DNA from: Seleniivibrio woodruffii
GTDB lineage: Bacteria > Chrysiogenota > Deferribacteres > Deferribacterales > Geovibrionaceae
Assembly: GCF_029267515.1 (NCBI RefSeq)
Contig: NZ_JAJUIS010000002.1
Span: 62,001 to 126,000 of the forward strand
Reading direction: 5' to 3'
Length of the DNA stretch: 64,000 bases
Shown here: positions 29,683 to 37,580 of the stretch, in pieces
Position numbering within the stretch: the stretch's first letter is position 1
Layout: the number at the start of each line of letters is the position of its first letter
Translations under genes and position numbers: made by a program
Notes under the pieces: model-generated
Seen by the model: only the letters and a program-made list of their open reading frames with translations
Database searches by the model: none
Told to the model about the DNA's origin: nothing

Positions 29683-30117
29683 TTATTGGTTGATATAAAA
29701 ATTCTTCCTGAGGGCTATTTCGTCCGCTGCTACTTTCGCACGAACCTCAAGAACAAAATTGCCGTAACCGTTTGCGGGAAATTCCGCTTTGTATGAACTG
29801 CCTTCAAGCCTCGGTGTGATATACACCATGTCTCCGTTTGTTGCGGGGCGCTCGACTGCGAACTTTTCATCGGCGAACGCAACTCCTGTCGCGTTTGCGA
29901 TGGCAAATTCTATCGCCACCTTATCGCCGTTTTTAACGGTTCTGATGTTTTCAAGCGCCAGACCGTTGTCCTTTATTATCTTTTCGCATTTGTCATACTC
30001 CAGCCCCGTTTCGTAAGGCTTTTCAGTTACCTTGCCGTCAAAGTATTTGATACCAAGATAAATACTCGGTGCTATGGTAAGAAAAGCCACAAAAATAATC
30101 AAAAGCGATATTTTCAT
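29683..30117 (-). CDS. FixH/CcoH-like cbb3 assembly protein
   Basis: 144 aa, N-terminal TM, IYLGIKYFDGKVTEKPYETGLEYDKCEKI; position within cbb3 maturation cluster. Confidence 0.72.
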   Translation of the reverse strand: MKISLLIIFVAFLTIAPSIYLGIKYFDGKVTEKPYETGLEYDKCEKIIKDNGLALENIRTVKNGDKVAIEFAIANATGVAFADEKFAVERPATNGDMVYITPRLEGSSYKAEFPANGYGNFVLEVRAKVAADEIALRKNFYINQ

Positions 30118-30133
30118 TTAAAGCCTCAAAAAT

Positions 30134-30205
30134 TCAGACTGCTTCGCCGTTGGTTCGCAGAGACAATATTATGTCATTGCGAGGAACAGAGAGACTCGGC
30201 AATCT
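30134..30205. repeat. Degenerate dispersed inverted-repeat element, copy B
   Basis: CAGACTGCTTCGCCGTTGGTTCGCAGAGAC ... GTCATTGCGAGGAACAGAGAGACTCGGCAATCTG. Confidence 0.65.
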
Positions 30206-30209
30206 GTTT

Positions 30210-31430
30210 TTATTTTATAGTCTTACGTTTTGCCTTTATGGGTCTGCGGAAACTCATCTCACTCTCCTGCGGTTTCATCTCTTTGTCGTCAGGGATGGCG
30301 TGCATTTCTAGTGACAGAATAGGGAATTTTTCCAGTTTTTGCGCAGGAATGAACAGAAATACCGTTTGCTTGCCTGTTTCCGTGGGTTTGACGGTAAACG
30401 GTTTTTCATATTGCAGTTCGTACTCTTCAGTTCCCTTAACATCAAGGGTGAAGGCTATGTCCTTGTCGGAAATATTCTTAACTATAATTTCGTAAGAGTT
30501 GATTATGCGACCGTCTTTCTCTCTTGGCATGAACATCTGGTTAGGCAGAACCTGAAACTCGAATGGTTTCGTAGTTGCCGCCATCCAGATAAAAGCTATG
30601 CCGAATATAAGCGTGATGAATGTGGTTATCATCACGTTCACACGGTAAGGGTTCTTCTGTTTGTCAAACCCGAAAATATAGTGTACTAGGCTGGGATGCT
30701 GCTTTTTCTTCATGACCTTAGCGCAGGCGGTGATGCACTGCCCGCAGTTAATGCAGGCGGAAACAAGTCCTTTGCGGATGTCCAGCCCAACCGGGCAGGT
30801 TTTCACGCAGGCGTTGCATTTTATACATTTGTCCGCCGTGGCAGGGTCAAAAGCCACAATCAGCGTGTTCTTATCGAACATGATGGATTGCAGCTTGGAA
30901 TAGGGACAGATAGTCGTGCAGAACTTATAGCGTACCAGTGTGAAGCTGAGATATGTCAGCACTGTCAGTACAATGCAGAACCACGCCGTGACACTGCCGA
31001 GTGTTCCCCCCGCAAGGTCGCGGAAGAAGTCGTAGGGTGAAACGAAATAGAATACTATAGTAACGCTCGCAATGAGACTAACGAGAAACACAAGTATATG
31101 GTTAAGAACCTTATTGATAAAATTCAGTTTTTTTCTGTCAAAGAACCATGTGAGGTTTATCATCACGGTGTGGGGGCAGAACCAGCCGCACCAGATGCGA
31201 CCGTAAAGCTGTGTTATCAGTATACCGAGGAAAGTAATAAAAAATGTAAATATAAGAAGAATAAAGAAGTTTTCTATCCAAACGGATGCGCCGAAGAAAA
31301 AAAGGCGCATGGAAGGGATGTCAAAGCGCACAGCACTGTGACCGCCAACTATAAGCCAAGGGATTAGAAGGAATAAGGCGGTGTTAAAAAGCCGCACCGC
31401 CCAACGGTATTTTTGCAGATTAATCATCAT
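30210..31430 (-). CDS. ccoG: cbb3 oxidase accessory protein CcoG/RdxA (polyferredoxin)
   Basis: CIKCNACVKTCPVGLDIRKG, CINCGQCITACAKVM, WCGWFCPHTV; C-terminal Ig-like FixG domain. Track start 31469. Confidence 0.92.
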   Translation of the reverse strand: MMINLQKYRWAVRLFNTALFLLIPWLIVGGHSAVRFDIPSMRLFFFGASVWIENFFILLIFTFFITFLGILITQLYGRIWCGWFCPHTVMINLTWFFDRKKLNFINKVLNHILVFLVSLIASVTIVFYFVSPYDFFRDLAGGTLGSVTAWFCIVLTVLTYLSFTLVRYKFCTTICPYSKLQSIMFDKNTLIVAFDPATADKCIKCNACVKTCPVGLDIRKGLVSACINCGQCITACAKVMKKKQHPSLVHYIFGFDKQKNPYRVNVMITTFITLIFGIAFIWMAATTKPFEFQVLPNQMFMPREKDGRIINSYEIIVKNISDKDIAFTLDVKGTEEYELQYEKPFTVKPTETGKQTVFLFIPAQKLEKFPILSLEMHAIPDDKEMKPQESEMSFRRPIKAKRKTIK

Positions 31431-31566
31431 CGTCATCCAGCATTTTGTATTTTGCTTCCTCAACCGCATCTTTTCTCTTTTTTGAATAGTAATAGAAAAT
31501 TATTACGGCGAAGATCACTGTCAGCGACAGTCCGTAGAAAAGAAAGGAGTAAACGCTCCCAATCAT
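31420..31566 (-). CDS. ccoQ: CcoQ/FixQ-like small subunit
   Basis: Hand-translated 48 aa: MIGSVYSFLFYGLSLTVIFAVIIFYYYSKKRKDAVEEAKYKMLDDDDD; single TM then basic segment; between ccoP-anchor-like gene and ccoG. Confidence 0.7.
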   Translation of the reverse strand: MIGSVYSFLFYGLSLTVIFAVIIFYYYSKKRKDAVEEAKYKMLDDDDD

Positions 31567-31586
31567 AGACAGCCTCCTTGTTTTTT

Positions 31587-31641
31587 TATGAGACTGCTGC
31601 GTCAGTCTTCGCGAGGAGCGCAGCGACGCGGCGATCTCTTT
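31587..31641. repeat. Degenerate dispersed repeat element, copy C
   Basis: GAGACTGCTGCGTCAGTCTTCGCGAGGAGCGCAGCGACGCGGCGATCTC. Confidence 0.65.
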
Positions 31642-31651
31642 AAGTTAAAAG

Positions 31652-31674
31652 GAAAGGGAGCCTAAGCTCCCTTT
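31652..31674 (-). terminator. Hairpin downstream of ccoNO(P) genes
   Basis: AAAGGGAGCctaaGCTCCCTTT perfect inverted repeat with short flanking A/T run. Confidence 0.6.
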
Positions 31675-31689
31675 CTCGTTATCGATAGG

Positions 31690-31884
31690 TTACTTAGGCT
31701 GAGTCTGCATGGACTCCTGAAGCGCTTTCTCCTGCGACCACCCTGTAAAGGCGGGCGTATAAGCGTATACATAGTATATGCCGAAAACGATGAGTCCGAT
31801 AAAAAGTATCAGCCAGCCAAGGGGAAGTGCGTTTTCGGTGTCTTCCCTTGTGAATTCTTCTAAGTTATCGAATTCCTCTTGCAT
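31690..31884 (-). CDS. Stand-alone CcoP N-terminal (FixP_N-like) membrane anchor
   Basis: 64 aa, no CxxCH; ENALPLGWLILFIGLIVFGIYYVYAYTPAFTGWSQEKAL resembles the FixP_N TM segment. Confidence 0.8.
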   Translation of the reverse strand: MQEEFDNLEEFTREDTENALPLGWLILFIGLIVFGIYYVYAYTPAFTGWSQEKALQESMQTQPK

Positions 31885-31902
31885 GATTACACCTCTTCCC
31901 TG

Positions 31903-32787
31903 TTATTTAAGGCTGTTGATATAAGAAACAACAGACCATATTTTGTCTTTGCTGAGCTGTCCGGCAAAAGCGGGCATAGCGCCTTCAAGACCGTTTGCAA
32001 CGGTTATGTAGGTGTCTGTGTCAGCGGGTTCGCCTTTGGCATAGTCGGAGATGGATGCACCGATGTTGCCTTCAGCGTTCTGACCGTGGCAGCCTGCACA
32101 TTCAGCTTTGTATATAGCCTGACCTTCCGCTATGGCTTCGGGTTTTCCAGCAAGGGGGTTTGCGGCTTCTATCATTGAAGCGTCAACAACGATAGCCTCT
32201 TTTCTTGCAACGGAAGTACCGATTACCTGCATGTATGCCACAAGAGCGTCAAGCTGTGTTGCGGATGCAAGTGCAGTGGCGTCCTCTTCTGTGTAGGGGA
32301 AGCCGAGCGCTTTCATATGCGCAAGGGTTTCGGGAGCGTTGACAGGCTTGTTTTTCAGCCATGTGTATTTAGGCATGTTCGACTTAGGAAAGAACGCCTG
32401 AGGGTTCTCGAAGTGCTGAATATGCCATTCGTCGGGATATTTGCCGCCGATTCTCGCAAGGTCGGGACCTGTACGTTTTGAACCCCAAAGGAAGGGTCTG
32501 TCATAGGCAAATTCGCCTGCTTTTGAATATTCACCGTATCTCAGCACATCCGCTTTAAGGGGACGAACTGTCTGTGTGTGGCAGTTAACGCAGCCTTCCG
32601 CCTGATAGATGTCTCGTCCTGCAAGCTGCAGAGCCGTGAAAGGCTGAAGGTTTTCGTTTTTCGGGTGCATTCCCGCTGTGAACATGGGAACGAACACTGT
32701 CACAATTGTACCGATAAGTACTGTTACCGCAGCAACAACTGCGAACAGGACGGCTTTGCTGTAAAGTGAGTTTTCGTGATTGCTCAT
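31903..32787 (-). CDS. ccoO: cbb3 oxidase subunit II (CcoO) fused to C-terminal cytochrome c domain
   Basis: CcoO part EGCVNCHTQTVRPLKADVLRYGEYSKAGEFAYDRPFLWGSKRTGPDLARIGGKYPDEWH; second heme site AECAGCHGQNAEGNIG with downstream MPAF. Confidence 0.92.
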   Translation of the reverse strand: MSNHENSLYSKAVLFAVVAAVTVLIGTIVTVFVPMFTAGMHPKNENLQPFTALQLAGRDIYQAEGCVNCHTQTVRPLKADVLRYGEYSKAGEFAYDRPFLWGSKRTGPDLARIGGKYPDEWHIQHFENPQAFFPKSNMPKYTWLKNKPVNAPETLAHMKALGFPYTEEDATALASATQLDALVAYMQVIGTSVARKEAIVVDASMIEAANPLAGKPEAIAEGQAIYKAECAGCHGQNAEGNIGASISDYAKGEPADTDTYITVANGLEGAMPAFAGQLSKDKIWSVVSYINSLK

Positions 32788-32798
32788 CGTGTGCCTCC

Positions 32799-34199
32799 CT
32801 ACGCTGCCTGTTTGGCAAGGTCGTTGCCTTTTTTGATTGTCATAAGCACGTTATATACGAAGAACAGCATACCGACAACGAATATCACACCGGCAACGGT
32901 TCTCATCTGCCAGTAGGGATAGTTACGGACCAGTGTCTCCATAAAGGTGTACTGGAGCGAGCCGTCGGCGTTTGTCATCTTCCACATAGCGCCTTGCTGG
33001 ATACCTGTTATCCACATAGTGATGGAGAACATAAGCTGTCCGATAAGGACTATCCAGAAGTGTATGTTGGCAAGTTTCTGGCTGTATATTTCGGTTTTAT
33101 ACATAGCGGGTATCATATAGTAAACTGATGCGCAGATAACCATTGTAACCCAGCCCATTGTTCCCATGTGAACGTGTCCGGGAACCCAGTCTGTATAGTG
33201 GATAAGGGAGCTTATCACCCTTATACCCTGAGAGGGACCCTGAATTGTCTGAAGACCGTAGAAGGTGATTCCAACTATGAAGAATTTTGTCAGATAGTTG
33301 GTTCTCATCTTAGACCAGTCCCTGTCCACAGTGAAGTAGCCGTTTACAACGGAACCCCATGAGGGAGCGATGAGGAACAGTGTGAATGCGATACCCAGAG
33401 TCTGTATCCAGTCGGGAAGGGGAGTGTACACAAGGTGGTGCGCCCCTGTCCAGAGATATGCAAATATCAGTGACCAGAAAGAGATGATGGACAGTCTGTG
33501 GCTGTATATAGGCAGCCCGGTAGACTTGGGAAGGAAATAGTAGAACATTGCAAGTATGGGAGTTGTGAAAAGGAAACCCACTGCGTTGTGTCCGTACCAC
33601 CACTCAACGTTCGCACTGTTTACACCTGCAAAAAGGTGATAAGACTTTGTGAGCGACGCGGGGATCGCAAGGTTGTTAACGATGTACAGAATTGCAACAG
33701 TTATGATCGTCGCAATTACATACCAGAGAGAAACGTACATGTTTTTCTCTTTTCTTGTGAATACGTTGCCGAGAACGTTTATCGCAAACAGTACCCAGAG
33801 GATAACTATCGCGATGTCGATTGGCCACTCGAACTCTGCATATTCAAGAGACTGGTTCATGCCTGCGAAGAGAGAGAGCGTCGCAAGAACCATGCCGACA
33901 TTGAACAGCCAAAGGTGGAAACGCGCCAGTTTCGGAAGAACCAGCGGTCTCTTGGTCAGCCTCATGACGATATAATAGAATATACCGAATTCGGCGCCGA
34001 TTCCGAGCCCGTATGCCAGAACGTTGACGTGAAGGGTTCTGAGCCTGCCATATGAGAAATACTCACCAAAGTTAAGGTTAGCATCCCAAAGCTGGGCAGA
34101 GATGAGAAGACCCATCACAAGCCCGATGACACCCCAAAAGATGGCGGAGAGAACGAATCCCTGTACCGTCTTGTAGTCGTAATGAAACTCGTTGTTCAT
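32799..34199 (-). CDS. ccoN: cbb3-type cytochrome c oxidase subunit I
   Basis: 466-aa multi-TM heme-copper oxidase; WWYGHNAVGFLFTTPILAMFYYFLPK, HTDWVPGHVHMGTMGW-like segment. Confidence 0.95.
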   Translation of the reverse strand: MNNEFHYDYKTVQGFVLSAIFWGVIGLVMGLLISAQLWDANLNFGEYFSYGRLRTLHVNVLAYGLGIGAEFGIFYYIVMRLTKRPLVLPKLARFHLWLFNVGMVLATLSLFAGMNQSLEYAEFEWPIDIAIVILWVLFAINVLGNVFTRKEKNMYVSLWYVIATIITVAILYIVNNLAIPASLTKSYHLFAGVNSANVEWWYGHNAVGFLFTTPILAMFYYFLPKSTGLPIYSHRLSIISFWSLIFAYLWTGAHHLVYTPLPDWIQTLGIAFTLFLIAPSWGSVVNGYFTVDRDWSKMRTNYLTKFFIVGITFYGLQTIQGPSQGIRVISSLIHYTDWVPGHVHMGTMGWVTMVICASVYYMIPAMYKTEIYSQKLANIHFWIVLIGQLMFSITMWITGIQQGAMWKMTNADGSLQYTFMETLVRNYPYWQMRTVAGVIFVVGMLFFVYNVLMTIKKGNDLAKQAA

Positions 34200-34643
34200 T
34201 CAGACCTCCTGCATTGATTTGGATTTTAAAAACAGTTCGTTACCATTAAAAAGAAACTCTTTTATCTTGGCCTCTTTCAGCCTATCCTCTATGTCTTTCT
34301 GGATATTGCTGAAAAGTCTGTTGATCTTGCAGATGGGGAAAAGCTGGCAGGTAGCGTTGTTTGTTGTGCAGGAGTTCACCCTTCCGGTGAATCCCATGCA
34401 GGCGAGTATATCGTACATACTGGCTTCGAGAGTTTTTTCCCCGATGGTCAAACCGCCGTCTTTTCCGGTTTTGGTCACGATAAAACCGCAGTTTTTGAGT
34501 TTGTTGATTATTTTGACAACGATAGGGCGGGAAAGATAGAGTGAGCGGCAGATGTCGTCTGTTTTAACCTGTTTACCGACAGTTGCCAGAAACACGATGA
34601 TCCGTATTGCATAGTCTTCTTCACGCAGTATGAATGAATCCAA
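34200..34643 (-). CDS. Rrf2-family transcriptional regulator
   Basis: REEDYAIRIIVFLATVG HTH start, GGLTIG wing, Cys set CTTNNATCQLFPIC; TTG start codon in track; adjacent to ccoN. Confidence 0.9.
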   Translation of the reverse strand: MDSFILREEDYAIRIIVFLATVGKQVKTDDICRSLYLSRPIVVKIINKLKNCGFIVTKTGKDGGLTIGEKTLEASMYDILACMGFTGRVNSCTTNNATCQLFPICKINRLFSNIQKDIEDRLKEAKIKEFLFNGNELFLKSKSMQEV

Positions 34644-34666
34644 TTGTATACCTCTCAGGTAAACAA
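34644..34666. promoter_or_regulatory. Candidate operator (inverted repeat) at Rrf2 gene start
   Basis: TTGTATACCT CTC AGGTAAACAA: 10-bp arms with one mismatch. Confidence 0.55.
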
Positions 34667-34721
34667 TACATCTTGTGTGAGACCCTTGTCAACAAAAGAT
34701 ACAAAAAATATCTAAATAGGC

Positions 34722-34994
34722 TTATTTGGATTTTCTATCGAGCATGAGCATTTCGCCGTTTTCTTTCAGATTTCCAAAGGCTTTGCCCAGACGCTCCATA
34801 ATAAACTGATAACTGTTTTCATCATGATTTTTTGTGCAGGCGGAGCAATCCTTAATGTTACCTTTCCATTGCGGGTCGCCGCCGCAGTCGCCAAAGAAAT
34901 AAAGAGGGCAATAGCAGAACAGACAGTTTTGCCGTTCAATCTTATGGCAGGGGAAATACTCACATTGTTCATTTGTAAAATACTTATAGCTCAA
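34722..34994 (-). CDS. Cysteine-rich small domain protein
   Basis: CEYFPCH...NCLFCYCPLYFFGDCGG...CSAC pattern of the Cys-rich small domain family (PF04071-like). Confidence 0.82.
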   Translation of the reverse strand: MSYKYFTNEQCEYFPCHKIERQNCLFCYCPLYFFGDCGGDPQWKGNIKDCSACTKNHDENSYQFIMERLGKAFGNLKENGEMLMLDRKSK

Positions 34995-35050
34995 AAGGAT
35001 GCTCCATATGCTTCAATATTAAGTTTACCACTTAAAATAGGATTTGCACT

Positions 35051-35734
35051 TTATTTTTTTGGTCTGAATTTTGTTTTCACCTCTTTGCTGTTAAGCTCGT
35101 TCAATACCTCTGTTGCTGTTGTTTTTGCAGTTTTTGATCCGCCGTCTCGCATGACTTTTGCAACTTTTACAGCCAGTTTTCGGTTCTCCTCATTGCGTTT
35201 TCCGATATTGCGCAGCGCCCAGCTCACAGCCTTTCGCACATAGTTGCGGCTGTCGTCGCACTCGTTCAGTATCAGCGTACAATAGCTGTCTATCTCCGCA
35301 GCGGTGAGCGTTTCGTCTTTTGCCGCGATATTGGCTATCATGGCGAAACCAGCCCGTTTAACGAATGTTTCGTTCTGAACAGCCCATTCGTATATCTTCA
35401 TCTTGGCGCTTTCGGTTTTGTATGCAAGGTTTGTGCAGAACTGGTCGCACAGATCCCATGAATTTATCTCCATAACCCATTTTTCAAGCAGTTCATCGTC
35501 CATTCTGTTTTTGTCTGCAACCATGGTTGCAAGAATACGCGCTTCATGAATACCCGTTTCCCAAAGTTCAAGCGCAAGAGCGTGGTCTTTTCTCAGTTTT
35601 TTGCCTATTTCTCTGAGGTCGGCGGTCGTAACACCGCAGGCGTTCGCTGTGTTGATGCCGAATTTTGCCATGCTCTCCTTGTTCTCTTCCGAGCGTTTTT
35701 CTTCCAGAATCGTTAAAATTTCGTCTTTAGTCAT
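35051..35734 (-). CDS. DNA alkylation repair protein (AlkD-like HEAT repeat)
   Basis: 227 aa; WDLCDQFCTNLAYK, DSRNYVRKAVSWALRNIGKRNEENR. Confidence 0.87.
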   Translation of the reverse strand: MTKDEILTILEEKRSEENKESMAKFGINTANACGVTTADLREIGKKLRKDHALALELWETGIHEARILATMVADKNRMDDELLEKWVMEINSWDLCDQFCTNLAYKTESAKMKIYEWAVQNETFVKRAGFAMIANIAAKDETLTAAEIDSYCTLILNECDDSRNYVRKAVSWALRNIGKRNEENRKLAVKVAKVMRDGGSKTAKTTATEVLNELNSKEVKTKFRPKK

Positions 35735-37428
35735 TAGTTGATATACCTCATAAAATTAGAGAACAGGGTCGGGTGTCCGCTTGCATATTTGATAAGCCTG
35801 TCAGCTGCGTAATCCATTATTTTTCCGTAATCTTCAACACCAAGAGCTTCGCCGTAATTCAGCAGCAGCCCGGCAAAAACTCCGATTGGGTTGGGCATGG
35901 AATCGTCGAACGTATCTGCGACGGTTTTGTCGATATCAAGGTATATAAGACCGTCCTTAGTGAATATATCCAATGCTCTTTGTGTCAGTTTTGCCGCTTC
36001 TGTAAGGAAGTTACGCTCTTTTGTAACATGCAGGAACTCAAGGAGCGTGTCGATAGTGTACGCATAGTCTTCAAGGGTGACATGAGCCATAACTTCGCCG
36101 GCATAGTTTACGCGGAAAAGGGTGCCGCCCTCCATGTGGAAATGGCGCATCTTGTTCATTAGTGCTGAAGCCTGTTCAAGATAATATTCTTTGCCAGAAA
36201 CCTCGAACATTTTAAGAAGCGCTTTGCAGAAAAGCATATTTTGCGAAAGGATTATCTTTGTATCCTTCGCTGGTTTTTCCCGTGTGTTTGTATCTTTCAA
36301 CAGGTCGAAATGTTTCTCAAGACGGACGTAGTTTTCGTAATCAGCTTCATTGACGTTCACCACGCCTTCTTGCAGCGAGACAAGCTCTCTGACAGGTGCC
36401 ATGGCATTTTCCGTATAGAGATAGTAATAACCTTCAACGAGCTTGCCGTCGTCGGAAAGGCTGTCTGCATCCATAGCAGCGATAAGTCCGAAATCAGTAT
36501 TAAACTCATGGAGTATGAAATCAATGGTCTTTTCTGCTATGCGGAAATAGAGCATGTTGTCCGTGCGTTCATACATCTGTAAAAGGAATACGGCGTTCTG
36601 GGCGTTGTCATAAAGCATCTTTTCAAAGTGGGGGACTGTCCATTGCCTGTCCACCGCGTATCTGTAAAACCCGCCGTTGACATGGTCGTATATCCCTGAA
36701 GTACATAGCATATCTGCCGTAAGATTCATGAAATCGCGCACATAGAGGTCGGTGTCATAATAGTACAGCATGGCGTTAAGCACTGGAATATTAGGGAATT
36801 TTGCATCTCTGCCCAGTCCGCCGAACTCTGCATCGAACATTTTTGAAAAGTCTTCGGACGCCGTGTGAAAATCGAAATCACGCAGGTCGTTCATGCACCC
36901 CTCAAAAGAGGTGAATTTCTGCATAAAGGCGTCAAAATTATTGGCGTATTTTTCTGCCTCTTTCTGGTTTTCTCGGTATAGTTTGCCCAGTTGAACCACT
37001 ATTTCAGTGAATGCGGGCAGTCCGTGTGTGGGTTTAGGCGGGAAATAGGTGCCGCCGAAGAACGGGCGTCCGTCCGGCAGGGTGAAAACGGAAAGCGGCC
37101 ATCCGCCCCGTTTTCCGGTTGCATGGAGATAAAACTGATAGCGCTTGTCAACGCCAGGGAACTCCTCGCGGTCTATTTTCACCGGGATAAAATATTTATT
37201 AAGTATTTCCGCCGCAACCTGATTTTCGAATGTTTCATGCGCCATGACATGGCACCAGTGGCACGAAGAATATCCTATGCTGAAGAAAATGGGCATATTC
37301 AACTGCTTTGCTTTTTCAAACACTTCATCGGAATATGCCTGCCAGTTGACAGGGTTATTCTCATGTTGTTTCAGATAAAGACTTTTCTGTTCGGAGAGTG
37401 TATTTTGCATCGGTCTTCCTGACATCAA
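35734..37428 (-). CDS. Thioredoxin domain-containing protein (DUF255/YyaL-like)
   Basis: NPVNWQAYSDEVFEKAKQLNMPIFFSIGYSSCHWCHVMAHETFE; GGWPLSVFTLPDGRPFFGGTYFPP. Confidence 0.92.
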   Translation of the reverse strand: MMSGRPMQNTLSEQKSLYLKQHENNPVNWQAYSDEVFEKAKQLNMPIFFSIGYSSCHWCHVMAHETFENQVAAEILNKYFIPVKIDREEFPGVDKRYQFYLHATGKRGGWPLSVFTLPDGRPFFGGTYFPPKPTHGLPAFTEIVVQLGKLYRENQKEAEKYANNFDAFMQKFTSFEGCMNDLRDFDFHTASEDFSKMFDAEFGGLGRDAKFPNIPVLNAMLYYYDTDLYVRDFMNLTADMLCTSGIYDHVNGGFYRYAVDRQWTVPHFEKMLYDNAQNAVFLLQMYERTDNMLYFRIAEKTIDFILHEFNTDFGLIAAMDADSLSDDGKLVEGYYYLYTENAMAPVRELVSLQEGVVNVNEADYENYVRLEKHFDLLKDTNTREKPAKDTKIILSQNMLFCKALLKMFEVSGKEYYLEQASALMNKMRHFHMEGGTLFRVNYAGEVMAHVTLEDYAYTIDTLLEFLHVTKERNFLTEAAKLTQRALDIFTKDGLIYLDIDKTVADTFDDSMPNPIGVFAGLLLNYGEALGVEDYGKIMDYAADRLIKYASGHPTLFSNFMRYIN

Positions 37429-37473
37429 TAATTTAGAAATCAGAATATAGACTTCGCCACTTTACGGCAAGGG

Positions 37474-37501
37474 AAAAAAAACGGGGCGGATGTTCCGCCC
37501 C
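37474..37501 (-). terminator. Terminator downstream of the malic enzyme gene
   Basis: Minus strand GGGGCGGAACATCCGCCCC followed by TTTTTTTT. Confidence 0.85.
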
Positions 37502-37580
37502 ACACGATAAGAGAGGTACGGCATGATGCCGCATAATGGTTTTGCAAACGCATGTTCCCCTTTATACAGAGGACATTATA

